A stretch of 64,000 bases of DNA, from the NCBI RefSeq assembly GCF_002128425.1, contig NZ_NESS01000004.1, positions 310,001 to 374,000 on the forward strand. Reading direction: 5' to 3'. A program made the position numbers and the translations under genes. Under the pieces are notes generated by a model, which saw only the letters and a list, made by a program, of their open reading frames with translations, searched no databases and was not told the origin of the DNA. Below are positions 1-8,545 of the stretch, one piece after another (the first letter of the stretch is position 1; each line of letters begins with the position of its first letter). Source of the DNA: Gottfriedia acidiceleris (GTDB lineage: Bacteria; Bacillota; Bacilli; Bacillales; Bacillaceae_G).

Positions 1-236
1 TGAACGCTTATAGTTGCTCCCAATAAACATATTGAGATCTCTAATAATTTACTTTCTGCAAACTTTCTACCGCCTTCAATATAAGGCTTTAATTGTACTG
101 TATTACCTACAACTAATCCGATTAAAATTGAAAAAGTAGCAGCCCCAACCGGCAATATATAAGAAAGTGTTTGACTAATAAGTGCAATAATAAGGCAAAG
201 AAGTAACCCTGGAATAACTTTAAAAATATTCCCCAT
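1..236 (-). CDS. YeiH/UPF0324-family putative sulfate exporter, N-terminal part
   Basis: This is the N-terminal end of a leftward gene cut by the window edge; about 78 codons are visible. The ATG at 236 is preceded by GGAG six bases upstream. The translation starts MGNIFKVIPG, then has hydrophobic segments and a VGNTVQLKPYIEGG-like stretch followed by LLEISICLLGATIS, which resembles the start of YeiH-type multi-spanning membrane proteins. Those are annotated as putative sulfate exporters. The assignment is from recognition of this short segment only, and the substrate is not shown by the sequence. Confidence 0.6.
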   Translation of the reverse strand, partial: MGNIFKVIPGLLLCLIIALISQTLSYILPVGAATFSILIGLVVGNTVQLKPYIEGGRKFAESKLLEISICLLGATISV

Positions 237-298
237 ATTATTCTCCAAGCTTTCACTAAAATATTATTCTATCTTTAATTATTATGTAACGAAAAAAG

Positions 299-325
299 AA
301 ATTCGACAAGATTCTTGTCGAATTT
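299..325 (-). terminator. Rho-independent terminator of the glycosyltransferase gene
   Basis: Arms AAATTCGACAAG (299-310) and CTTGTCGAATTT (314-325) form a perfect 12-bp stem with a 3-nt loop. A T-run follows on the minus strand (CTTTTTTCG). It lies just downstream of the leftward glycosyltransferase gene. Confidence 0.8.
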
Positions 326-348
326 CCAAATTTATCATATCGTAAAAT

Positions 349-1275
349 TTAATTTTCATCATAGCTAGAAGCCTCAACAATGTATTGTGGTCTTCTTTTT
401 GTTTCGTAATATATCTTTCCTAAATATTCTCCTAATACGCCAATCATCAAGATTTGAACTCCGCCAAATAACATAATGAAATTGGAAATCGTATATAAAC
501 CAGGAATTCTAATCCCAACTAAAAGTACTTTAAAGCTCATCATAATAAAGATTACAAGACTCATACCAATTAATAATAATCCGACTTTCGTTAAAAGTCT
601 CAATGGTCTTGTATTAAAACACAATATATATTCAATTGATCTTTTTAACGAATCTAGCCTTTTAACTTCTGACTCTTTGTTAATGATTCTTGATGTTATT
701 TCATACTCAATCGTTTTTATTTTATAACCAATCCAGTTAAAAATACCTTTTGAATATCGGTTTGATTCAGGCATACTTAAAATAGCGTTCACTACTTTTC
801 TACTTAACAAACGAAAGTCTGATTCGTTTTGCAAAATATCAGGGTCCACAAATTTTTTAATGACCTTCTCAAAAATGCCTTTTTTCGCTTTTTTTAGAAC
901 TGAATTCTCTAATTTTTTTGAAGCAACTACATGGTTATGACCCTTTTTGTATTCATCCATCATCTCTAGAATAACATTCGCTGGATGTACAAAGCTTCCA
1001 TCCATTAGAATGACTACATCCCCTTTAGCGTGTTCAAGTCCTGCACAAATTGCTCCCTCTCTTCCGAAGCGGCGAGTAAACGAGATATATTTCAAATGAC
1101 TGCTATGATTTGCAACAACTTGAAGTGCTAGTAGTGTATCATCAACACTTCCGTCATTTATATATATAATTTCATAATCTTCTTTAAGTAACTTTACTGT
1201 ATTTGATAAATTAACGTGAAATCTCTCAAAATTTTCTCCATTGTTATAACAATATACAACAACTGATAATTTCAT
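349..1275 (-). CDS. Family 2 glycosyltransferase, GtrB/DPM1-like, membrane anchored
   Basis: Predicted to move a sugar onto a polyprenyl-phosphate carrier at the inner face of the membrane, for surface glycan decoration. The 308-residue protein opens with a GT-A fold (KLSVVVYCYNNGEN), has the nucleotide-binding INDGSVDDT around residues 38-46, and a GDVVILMDGS segment. Two transmembrane helices lie near the C-terminus, followed by GEYLGKIYYETKRRPQY, typical of GtrB/CsbB-type enzymes. An upstream GTG at 1284 is in frame, but it overlaps the AGGTG ribosome site, so the ATG at 1275 is preferred. No GtrA-type flippase is adjacent. The donor sugar is unknown. Confidence 0.85.
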   Translation of the reverse strand: MKLSVVVYCYNNGENFERFHVNLSNTVKLLKEDYEIIYINDGSVDDTLLALQVVANHSSHLKYISFTRRFGREGAICAGLEHAKGDVVILMDGSFVHPANVILEMMDEYKKGHNHVVASKKLENSVLKKAKKGIFEKVIKKFVDPDILQNESDFRLLSRKVVNAILSMPESNRYSKGIFNWIGYKIKTIEYEITSRIINKESEVKRLDSLKRSIEYILCFNTRPLRLLTKVGLLLIGMSLVIFIMMSFKVLLVGIRIPGLYTISNFIMLFGGVQILMIGVLGEYLGKIYYETKRRPQYIVEASSYDEN

Positions 1276-1384
1276 ACAAAACACCTACTTCTCCTAAAAG
1301 CTATGAAGATATAACTTTTATCTATGTTATAGCACTTGGCAAAACAGTTCAATGATTTTTATATGAATTTATTTTTTTTAACGA

Positions 1385-3532
1385 CTAATGGATGAGTCTA
1401 CTTTTCTTCGAAAGATCAACAATTTTACTTGCTCTTTTATTAATAGGGGCTTTAAGAACAACTCCTACTATGATTGCGATAATGACAAAAAGAACTAACA
1501 TTGGAAGGTCCTTTTGGATAGTTTCCCATACGATTCCACCAGTCGCCTCCCTTAACAAGCTTAATGCATAGGTAAAAGGTAAAAACGGGTATATTTTTTG
1601 GAAAAATGGTGGAGTTACTTGGATCGGATAAACTCCTCCCGCTCCAGATATTTGAAGAACCAAAAAGATAATACCTATGCCTTTTCCAATATTTCCGAAA
1701 ACGGAAACAAGCGTATATACAATAAATGTAAATACAATGCTAATCAATAGTGCAAATAAGATAAAATATCCTCTACTTGCCGCATAAGTACCTAGTATCA
1801 GAAAGTTACCAATAGTTACGACTAATGTCTGTAATACCCCAATAGTAAGAAAGGTCAATAGTCTTCCAAAATAAACTTCTCTACTTTTATATGATTTTTC
1901 TTCATGAACTTCTGTAGTTAATAAAGATACCATTAATAAAGCTCCTACCCATAAACACAATGTTGTATAAAAAGGGGTCATGCCTGTACCATAATTTGGT
2001 ATTGGAAACATTCGCTCCTTTTTTATATCGATTGGACTTGAATAAAAGTCACTTACCTTCTCTATATCTGTTCGAAGAAAATTAATTAAATCCTCGATAC
2101 TTCCTTTTTCTTCTGCCTTTCTAATCTCATTTGCTATTTTTTTTATTTTCATTTCAATTATTGGTAACTCATTTACTAATTGTTGTATATCACCCTTTTT
2201 TGTTGCTAATAAACTTGAAGTATCTTCGAGTACACCTTTTATTGTAGGAATACTCGTTTTTGCATCAGCCAAAACAATCTGGGTATTTTTTATTGACTCA
2301 TTTACTAGTCTTGAAGCTTCCCTTATTTTTGGCGCTAAATTTTGATCAAAATTTCCATTTAAACTGTTTATCTTGTTATTTATACTTGCTGCTGTCTCAT
2401 TCATTTTTTGAAGTAAATCATTCGGTACATCGTTTCCGCTTTGGATTGTACTTTTTAATCGATCATTCTCATTTTGAATCATCGCTAGATCTGATTCTAG
2501 ATCTTTTAATGCACTAACATCTTTACTAAAATCTACTTTAGTACCTAAACCATTAAACGATTGAAGAACTTGATTTAAAGAAGAAACCATATTTCTCGAA
2601 TTAGGTAGTATTTTTCCGATTTCATTCATTAACCTCATCGATTCGTCCTGACTAATAGTTTGATTCTGTAATTGTGATAATGTACTTTGTATAACAACAG
2701 ACTGATTTTGGAGTAGGTTAAGTGTCTCTTTAATAAATGGAGTTGAATCTTGAATTGCTTGATTAATTTGATTAAAAAACCCACTTAAACTAACTGTTAA
2801 TTTTTCACCATTTGCTAAGATATTATTAATCAATTCCATGTCTTTTTTTGTAGTTTGAATAACGCTTTGTACTTTTCTATAGTCATTTAAGGCTGTATTT
2901 ACCGTTGTCCTTATTTCGGGTAAATCGTTTTCAAGCTTGAAAACCATTTGCTCAAATTTTTTTATTTCAGGTATATTGGCTTGTAAATTAATTCCTATTT
3001 TATTAAACTCCTGCAATACTTCCTTACTTACGGTCTTTTCAAATTTCTTTGTAATCTCACTTGCAATTCCGGTTGCTCCTTTTTCAGTATATTTGGGCGC
3101 AACGATATTTAGCTTTTCATTCACTTGATAAACTAGTTCGGGTGTTTGAGGATGATCTGTTACTATCGTGCTAATTTTCTTTGAAAAATCATTCGGTATT
3201 AAAATACTAGCGTAATATTTCCCTTGTTTAACTCCTTCATTAGCGACTTGCTTACTTGTAAATCTCCAACCTAAAGAAGGATTTTGTTTTAAAGAATTTA
3301 TTACTTCGTTTCCGATATTAATTTTATTGTTTAGAACGGTAGCACCATTATCCTCATTTACGATTGCAATCTTTAAGCCTTTTGTATTTCCATACGGATC
3401 CCAAGAAGACTTTATATTAAACCATGCATACATTGACGGCATAATAATTAAACCAATTATAATCATCAATGCAGCCCAATTCGTTACAACCCGCTTTACA
3501 TCACGAAAATAGATTTCAAATATTGAACTCAC
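1385..3532 (-). CDS. YhgE/Pip family ABC-2-type membrane protein
   Basis: A 715-residue protein with the YhgE/Pip layout. It has one N-terminal transmembrane segment (about 18-38), a long extracellular region rich in predicted helix and coiled coil (about 40-520), and five or six C-terminal transmembrane segments. Around residues 40-70 it has the GLKIAIVNEDNGA motif common to this family. Relatives include phage infection protein (Pip) and the membrane subunits of type VII-associated loci, but no type VII secretion genes are nearby. Downstream on the same strand is the glycosyltransferase, and upstream is a terminator, so it is probably transcribed alone. Its substrate is unknown. Confidence 0.8.
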   Translation of the reverse strand: MSSIFEIYFRDVKRVVTNWAALMIIIGLIIMPSMYAWFNIKSSWDPYGNTKGLKIAIVNEDNGATVLNNKINIGNEVINSLKQNPSLGWRFTSKQVANEGVKQGKYYASILIPNDFSKKISTIVTDHPQTPELVYQVNEKLNIVAPKYTEKGATGIASEITKKFEKTVSKEVLQEFNKIGINLQANIPEIKKFEQMVFKLENDLPEIRTTVNTALNDYRKVQSVIQTTKKDMELINNILANGEKLTVSLSGFFNQINQAIQDSTPFIKETLNLLQNQSVVIQSTLSQLQNQTISQDESMRLMNEIGKILPNSRNMVSSLNQVLQSFNGLGTKVDFSKDVSALKDLESDLAMIQNENDRLKSTIQSGNDVPNDLLQKMNETAASINNKINSLNGNFDQNLAPKIREASRLVNESIKNTQIVLADAKTSIPTIKGVLEDTSSLLATKKGDIQQLVNELPIIEMKIKKIANEIRKAEEKGSIEDLINFLRTDIEKVSDFYSSPIDIKKERMFPIPNYGTGMTPFYTTLCLWVGALLMVSLLTTEVHEEKSYKSREVYFGRLLTFLTIGVLQTLVVTIGNFLILGTYAASRGYFILFALLISIVFTFIVYTLVSVFGNIGKGIGIIFLVLQISGAGGVYPIQVTPPFFQKIYPFLPFTYALSLLREATGGIVWETIQKDLPMLVLFVIIAIIVGVVLKAPINKRASKIVDLSKKSRLIH

Positions 3533-3639
3533 CTATAACTCACCTAATCTTAATTTTTAAATAGTATGCAATAAATAATGTATAACTATTCTTAAAGGCA
3601 AGAATGGTATGGTTCTTCAAGACGCTATGCATTAAAAAA

Positions 3640-3665
3640 GACTTTCTCTAAATATAGAGAAAGTC
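3640..3665 (-). terminator. Terminator after the ABC-2 permease operon
   Basis: GACTTTCTCTA (3640-3650) and TAGAGAAAGTC (3655-3665) form an 11-bp perfect stem with a 4-nt loop. There is a run of A before it and T after it, so it can act on either strand. The leftward permease gene ends about 70 bases away. Confidence 0.85.
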
Positions 3666-3731
3666 TTTTCTGACTAATACTTATTATCTTTGTTATGCTT
3701 TACAGTTTCGATCTTTTCCTAGTTTCTGCCC

Positions 3732-4829
3732 TTACTCCCATCTAAATGTACGAGCAGCGATTAAGAAGCTTACGACCATCCAGACACATAACCAGCCGAA
3801 ATCTGGAAGTAAATCTCCAAAAGTTGCTCCGACATTCATGATATCACGCATTGCAGTTGATAGATGCGTAATTGGAATTGTCTTTATAATCGGTTGTAAG
3901 TATTCAGGCATATTATTTACAGGGAAAAACACTCCACCTAAAAACATTAGTGGGAACGAAATGAAGCCTGCAATTGGTCCAGCACTTTCTGGACTTTTCG
4001 CTAAACTTGCTATAATAAATCCAATGCTCATAAATGTTAATGTACCTAATACTACAAACAGTACGACTAATAGGAATGATCCTCGAATACTTACGTCAAA
4101 TCCAAAATAGCCAATTAGAATTGTTAAGATGGCTTGTAAGCTATTCAATATTAGCCTTGCTGTAATTTGCGCGGCAATAAATGTTGAGGCTCTTAATGTG
4201 GTGCCTTGCATTCGTCTTAAAACTCCTCGTTCTCTCCAAGAAGCAATTTGGCCAGCGACACCATTCATATTATTATTCATGATTTGCATTGCAATAATTC
4301 CAGGCACTAAAAAATCTAAATATGAAAGAGTAATTCCAGCTACACCTTTAAAGTCTGTAACGATTTTAGGTGTATACCCTGCCATTTGTTTACTAGCGGC
4401 ATCAACATATGCTGTAATCGTTGCTATTCCACCTTGGAGCTGGCCCGCATTACTTTCATTATAGAGAACTTTTATTTGTGCAGGAGCGGTTTGTTGTTTA
4501 GAGGTAACTTGATTTTGAAAACCTTTGTTAATGACGATTACAAAATCTGTTTTACCATCAGATAATAATTTCCTAGACTTTAATTCATTCGTTTTTTTAT
4601 GAATTTTAAGCGATTTTTGTTTATCTAAAACAGATGTAATTTGTTTACTTGCTTGACTGTTGTCATAATCAATTAAGTTTACTGAATAGCTAGTTGTATT
4701 CCCGTCGTTAAACATTAATCCAAAAATAATCATAAAGAAAAAAGGAAATAAGAGTGTCCAAATTAGTGCTTGACGATTACGTACATAAATCCGGAGTTGC
4801 GCTAAAGTCAATTGATAATAAGCCTTCAT
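3732..4829 (-). CDS. ABC-2 type transporter permease (drug/polymer export)
   Basis: Membrane subunit (365 aa) of an exporter whose ATPase is encoded just upstream. One transmembrane segment lies near residues 22-40 (WTLLFPFFFMIIFGLMF). An extracellular domain follows, and then five C-terminal segments with the GGVFFPVNNMPEYLQPI region typical of ABC-2/DrrB-like permeases. Its start codon overlaps the stop of the ATPase gene by four bases (ATGA), which indicates translational coupling. No regulator or substrate gene is adjacent, so the exported compound cannot be named. Confidence 0.88.
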   Translation of the reverse strand: MKAYYQLTLAQLRIYVRNRQALIWTLLFPFFFMIIFGLMFNDGNTTSYSVNLIDYDNSQASKQITSVLDKQKSLKIHKKTNELKSRKLLSDGKTDFVIVINKGFQNQVTSKQQTAPAQIKVLYNESNAGQLQGGIATITAYVDAASKQMAGYTPKIVTDFKGVAGITLSYLDFLVPGIIAMQIMNNNMNGVAGQIASWRERGVLRRMQGTTLRASTFIAAQITARLILNSLQAILTILIGYFGFDVSIRGSFLLVVLFVVLGTLTFMSIGFIIASLAKSPESAGPIAGFISFPLMFLGGVFFPVNNMPEYLQPIIKTIPITHLSTAMRDIMNVGATFGDLLPDFGWLCVWMVVSFLIAARTFRWE

Positions 4830-5746
4830 TCCTCACGTAACCCCCTTCCAGTCATATGTAAGAATACGTCCTCAAGAGTCGCAGTTCTAGTCGATAAATC
4901 AGATATCGTCATATCTTGATCTTTTGTATATTCAAGCAATGCCATTAATGAAGCTTGTAAGTTACGAGTGTATAATGTTACGAAATCATGATTGATCACG
5001 ACATTCATTACACTGTCTAAATGTGCGAACTTTTCTTCTTGCTCTGGTAGTTTTGTTTTAAATTCAATCGCGCTCTCTGCAGATATTGAACTAACTAGAT
5101 TGTTTGGTGTATCTAGCGCAATTAATTTTCCTTTATCCATGATACCGATACGATCGGCTAGTACATGAGCCTCATCCATATAGTGGGTTGATAACACAAC
5201 TGTTTTACCACGTTCTTTTAGTTTTAATATGATATCCCACAACGTTCTACGAGCTTGTGGATCGAGCCCTGTAGTTGGCTCATCTAAAAATATGATTTGA
5301 GGATCATGAATTAATGCTAATGCAATCGCTAATCGCTGCTTTTGTCCACCTGATAATCCTTTTACTAGACTATTTTGTTTTTCGGATAAAAGCATTTCAT
5401 CAATCAACGGTTGAATTGGGATATGGCTTGGATAAAAGCTTGCATACATTTCAATGATTTCTTTAACTTTTAACAGTTCAAATAATGATGTTGATTGGAG
5501 TTGTATTCCAATCTCTTGCTTGATTTTATATGAGTCTTTACCGATCACATGCCCTGCAATAGTAGCCGTACCTTCATCTGGTTTTCTTAATCCTACAAGC
5601 ATTTCCATTGTTGTAGATTTACCAGCTCCATTTGGACCGAGTAATCCAAAAACTTCACCTTTTTCAACTTCAAAACTAATACCATTTACAGCGTAAAAAT
5701 TTCCATATCTCTTTTTAAGATTTTCAACGTTAATAATTGAGCCCAT
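4826..5746 (-). CDS. ABC transporter ATP-binding protein (DrrA-like)
   Basis: ATPase subunit (306 aa) for the adjacent permease. It has Walker A GPNGAGKST near residues 37-45, signature LSGGQKQR near 133-140, Walker B IIFLDEPTTGLDP and the switch histidine in STHYMDEA. The C-terminal 80 residues form the DrrA/CcmA-type extension. A GAGGTG ribosome site precedes the ATG at 5746. It is the first gene of a two-gene operon that ends at the terminator near 3650. Confidence 0.92.
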   Translation of the reverse strand: MGSIINVENLKKRYGNFYAVNGISFEVEKGEVFGLLGPNGAGKSTTMEMLVGLRKPDEGTATIAGHVIGKDSYKIKQEIGIQLQSTSLFELLKVKEIIEMYASFYPSHIPIQPLIDEMLLSEKQNSLVKGLSGGQKQRLAIALALIHDPQIIFLDEPTTGLDPQARRTLWDIILKLKERGKTVVLSTHYMDEAHVLADRIGIMDKGKLIALDTPNNLVSSISAESAIEFKTKLPEQEEKFAHLDSVMNVVINHDFVTLYTRNLQASLMALLEYTKDQDMTISDLSTRTATLEDVFLHMTGRGLREE

Positions 5747-6102
5747 TTTATTTCCTTCACCTCGACTAATTAAATGGTTATTTAAAAAGTTACTTTCTTT
5801 TTTAATTCAGCCTGCTAAGTATATAATGCAGAACATAATTTATATGTCGAAAGAACTGGTTATTAATAATTTTTAATAAAACTTACATATTTTACCAACT
5901 CGTGTCATCCGATGCTATACTTATCTCCAAATTTATTTGCAGAATTTATGAAATAATCATTTACATTTTATTACTTGATTGTAACGTCCATGTTGTCACT
6001 TTGTAATACTCATCAGTTACAATATGTTGGACATTATTAAAAAAATTTGGCTATGATTTAAAGTTATTTACTTTAAGCGAGCCATAAAAACAAGGTGATA
6101 AA
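5747..6102. other. Divergent intergenic region
   Basis: 356 AT-rich bases between two divergent genes. The only structure seen is an inverted repeat, ATTGTAAC (5978-5985) and GTTACAAT (6016-6023), separated by 30 bases. It could be an operator for either side, but in such AT-rich DNA it could also be chance. No small gene or RNA was recognised. Confidence 0.4.
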
Positions 6103-7152
6103 ATGAGAATAGAACGTGAAAAATGGTTGGATGTTGCCAAAATGATCGGCATCTTTTTGGTTGTTTATGGTCATTCTACAGAAGGTCCGAATTCTATTAC
6201 ATTTATTTACTGGTTCCATATGCCTCTGTTTTTTATTATTAGTGGCTATTTATTTAAACCGGTCAATTCGATTAATGAACTCAAATTTTTTATAAAAAAA
6301 CTAACATGTAGATTACTTGTACCTTACTGTACGTATTTATTTTTATTTAGTTTATATAACATTACAATTGAAGTACTAAACGGAACTATTAACCAATCAA
6401 ATTTATCAAAAGAAGTCCTTTCACTGTTAATTGGTGGTAGATTTATTACTGGAGTCCACGGCGTATTTTGGTATGTGACATGTTTATTTATTACACAAAT
6501 ATTATTTGCGTTAATCTGTTTATACTTTAAAAAGAATAGTACCCGTCTGATTATTGTTATTGCATGCTATTTACTTGCACATTTTGAAACAATTAAATTA
6601 ATTCCACAAATTGGTAAAAACACCTTTAATCAAATTTCGATTCCGTGGAATATGGATGTTGCTCTACTGGCAATTTTCTTTTTAGGGTTAGGATTCTTTT
6701 CAAAAAAATTGATCGCGTCAATTTCTAACTTCTTTGGAATTTCATGTATTGCGCTTAGCATCTTTTATATGACCTTATATGAATTGAATAAATTAGACTA
6801 TCATTTAAGTCTTAAATATTTAAGATATAACCATTTATTTTTAGATGCATTAATTCCAATAACAATGACGATTGCAGTGCTTTATTTATGTCAAAAGCTT
6901 GCTAAATTACAATTTATTCAGCCTTGCACAATTTTTGGTAAGGAATCGTTAACAATTATGTACATTCACATTTTTGCAAATGCTGTATTATCGCAGTTTT
7001 TCGATTATGGTCCGTTGTTGTACACCATAATCGGTTTAGCCGTCCCTATGATCGCAAAGAAATTTATTATTGAATCACAACCTACCATAAAACCCCTGTT
7101 CATTGGGTTAAATGTAAAACGAAAACAACATTTAAAAGTAAGAACTGCATAA
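6103..7152 (+). CDS. Acyltransferase family 3 membrane protein
   Basis: Predicted integral membrane acyltransferase (349 aa, about 10 transmembrane segments) that transfers an acyl group, often acetyl, to surface sugars or polymers. The N-terminus REKWLDVAKMIGIFLVVYGH carries the conserved basic and histidine residues of the family. It is followed by YWFHMPLFFIISGYLF, the second signature of Acyl_transf_3/OafA proteins. The ATG follows an AAGGTG site. It is single and convergent with the EIIA gene. The acceptor is unknown. Confidence 0.85.
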   Translation: MRIEREKWLDVAKMIGIFLVVYGHSTEGPNSITFIYWFHMPLFFIISGYLFKPVNSINELKFFIKKLTCRLLVPYCTYLFLFSLYNITIEVLNGTINQSNLSKEVLSLLIGGRFITGVHGVFWYVTCLFITQILFALICLYFKKNSTRLIIVIACYLLAHFETIKLIPQIGKNTFNQISIPWNMDVALLAIFFLGLGFFSKKLIASISNFFGISCIALSIFYMTLYELNKLDYHLSLKYLRYNHLFLDALIPITMTIAVLYLCQKLAKLQFIQPCTIFGKESLTIMYIHIFANAVLSQFFDYGPLLYTIIGLAVPMIAKKFIIESQPTIKPLFIGLNVKRKQHLKVRTA

Positions 7153-7154
7153 AA

Positions 7155-7180
7155 AAAATAGCCCTAGGAAGGGCTATTTT
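7155..7180. terminator. Bidirectional terminator
   Basis: AAAATAGCCC (7155-7164) and GGGCTATTTT (7171-7180) flank a 6-nt loop, with A-run and T-run on either side. It serves the rightward acyltransferase gene and the leftward EIIA gene, which converge here. Confidence 0.88.
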
Positions 7181-7182
7181 TT

Positions 7183-7734
7183 TTATTTTATTGTAGCAAC
7201 AGCTGCATCTGAACCTTTTTGAATTGAGCCAGTTGCTGTAACTTTAATATTTTCTAGCGCATCTCCGTTTGTAAAAATAACTGGAGTAATTGTGCTTTTT
7301 GCATTTTCTTTTATGTAGTCCATATTGAATGTTAATAAATGATCTCCAGCATTAACATTTTGTCCTTCTGTTATATGAGCATCGAAACCTTCACCATTTA
7401 ATTTAACTGTTTCTAGTCCAACGTGAATTAAGATTTCCACACCTTCTTTTGAACGAATTCCAATAGCGTGTTTCGTATGGAATACTTGTACGATTTCTCC
7501 ATCAAATGGCGCTACAACAACACCTTCTGAAGGTGTAATAGCAAATCCATCACCCATCATTTTTTCTGCAAATACAGGATCTGGTACTTCAGATAGTGGA
7601 TGTATTTGTCCAGTTAATGGCGCTTTAATAACAACTTCCTTAGCTGCTCCTGTAGTTACTGATGCAGATCCTTGTTGTTGTTCATTTTCCTCTAAACCGA
7701 ACATTTTTTTTAATTTGTTAAACATATTACTCAC
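7183..7734 (-). CDS. crr: Free-standing PTS EIIA-Glc type protein
   Basis: Soluble phosphocarrier (183 aa) that takes phosphate from HPr and passes it to an EIIB domain. The phosphorylated histidine is expected at His104 in EILIHVGLETV, assisted by His89 in HTKHAIG, both as in EIIA-Glc/Crr. An unusual charged N-terminal stretch of about 30 residues (MSNMFNKLKKMFG, then Gln/Ser-rich) precedes the domain and resembles the amphipathic membrane anchor of Crr. TreP and MurP in this window have EIIB and EIIC but no EIIA, so this protein is a reasonable partner for both. That pairing is inferred. Confidence 0.9.
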   Translation of the reverse strand: MSNMFNKLKKMFGLEENEQQQGSASVTTGAAKEVVIKAPLTGQIHPLSEVPDPVFAEKMMGDGFAITPSEGVVVAPFDGEIVQVFHTKHAIGIRSKEGVEILIHVGLETVKLNGEGFDAHITEGQNVNAGDHLLTFNMDYIKENAKSTITPVIFTNGDALENIKVTATGSIQKGSDAAVATIK

Positions 7735-7927
7735 CTTTTCTTTAAATTAGATTCCAGTCTTATCATTATCTTTTCAAAAAAAATAATACTAATTATCCTA
7801 ACAGAAAAAATACTTTTATGCTAAAGAAAAGATGAACTTTTATTGAAATATTAACGAAACTGTATCATTTCTACAATAAAAGACATGAAAATCCTACCAT
7901 TTATCATTAATCAGCTAGTTCTAAAAA

Positions 7928-7956
7928 TTGGCAATACTTGTGATAAAATTAATAAT
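7928..7956 (+). promoter_or_regulatory. Candidate sigma-A promoter of the siroheme dehydrogenase gene
   Basis: TTGGCA (7928-7933), a 17-base spacer and AATAAT (7951-7956) lie about 50 bases before the start codon at 8005. The -35 box is good; the -10 has one mismatch. Confidence 0.4.
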
Positions 7957-8004
7957 GAACAAAATTTATCCAATCAAATCAAATTAAAAGATAGGAGCAA
8001 TTAA

Positions 8005-8502
8005 ATGACTGAAATGGTTCCATTAGTTTTCTCACTTCAAGACAAAAAGATAACAATCATCGGAGGAGGGAAAATCGCTTTTCGTAAAGCAAAAGCATTT
8101 ATAAAAAGTGGTGCTTCTATTACGATAATTAGCCCTCAACTATGTGATGAATTTAAACAGTTACCTACTATAAAATGGATGAAAAAGTATTTTGAAAAAG
8201 ATGATCTTAATGGAGTTCATATTGTTATTGCAGCTACAGATGATAAAAGTATAAATAAATTCGTCAAAGATTGTACCTCAGATTTCCAATGGTTTAATGA
8301 TGTAAGTGATCAAAATAATAGTGATTTCCATACTCCGGCTGTGGTTCGTAGAGGAGACCTTATTGTATCAGTCTCAACTTCAGGTAAAAGTCCAGTCCTA
8401 TCAAAAAAGTTAAAAAAGGAATTAGAAAGTCATTTTGACGATCATTATAGTGAAATCGTAAATGAATATGCAATTGAACGAAATAAACCAGTCATAGAGT
8501 AG
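8005..8502 (+). CDS. sirC: Precorrin-2 dehydrogenase (siroheme synthesis), SirC/YlnF type
   Basis: Expected to oxidise precorrin-2 to sirohydrochlorin with NAD+. The 165-residue protein has the Rossmann motif IIGGGKIAFRKAKAF near residues 19-33 and the STSGKSPVLSKKL segment of the CysG/Met8 N-terminal domain. It lacks the C-terminal methylase domain of CysG. In Bacillus this gene usually sits with ylnD/ylnE, but here it stands alone between two convergent or unrelated genes. An AGGAG site precedes the ATG. Confidence 0.85.
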   Translation: MTEMVPLVFSLQDKKITIIGGGKIAFRKAKAFIKSGASITIISPQLCDEFKQLPTIKWMKKYFEKDDLNGVHIVIAATDDKSINKFVKDCTSDFQWFNDVSDQNNSDFHTPAVVRRGDLIVSVSTSGKSPVLSKKLKKELESHFDDHYSEIVNEYAIERNKPVIE

Positions 8503-8519
8503 ACTTTTATGACTGGTTT
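8485..8519. terminator. Bidirectional terminator overlapping the sirC stop
   Basis: AAACCAGTCAT (8485-8495) and ATGACTGGTTT (8509-8519) form an 11-bp stem followed by a short T-run. The sirC stop codon lies in the loop. It can also end leftward topB transcripts. Confidence 0.8.
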
Positions 8520-8545
8520 TAAGAGCAGAACCAGGGGTAGTTTCC

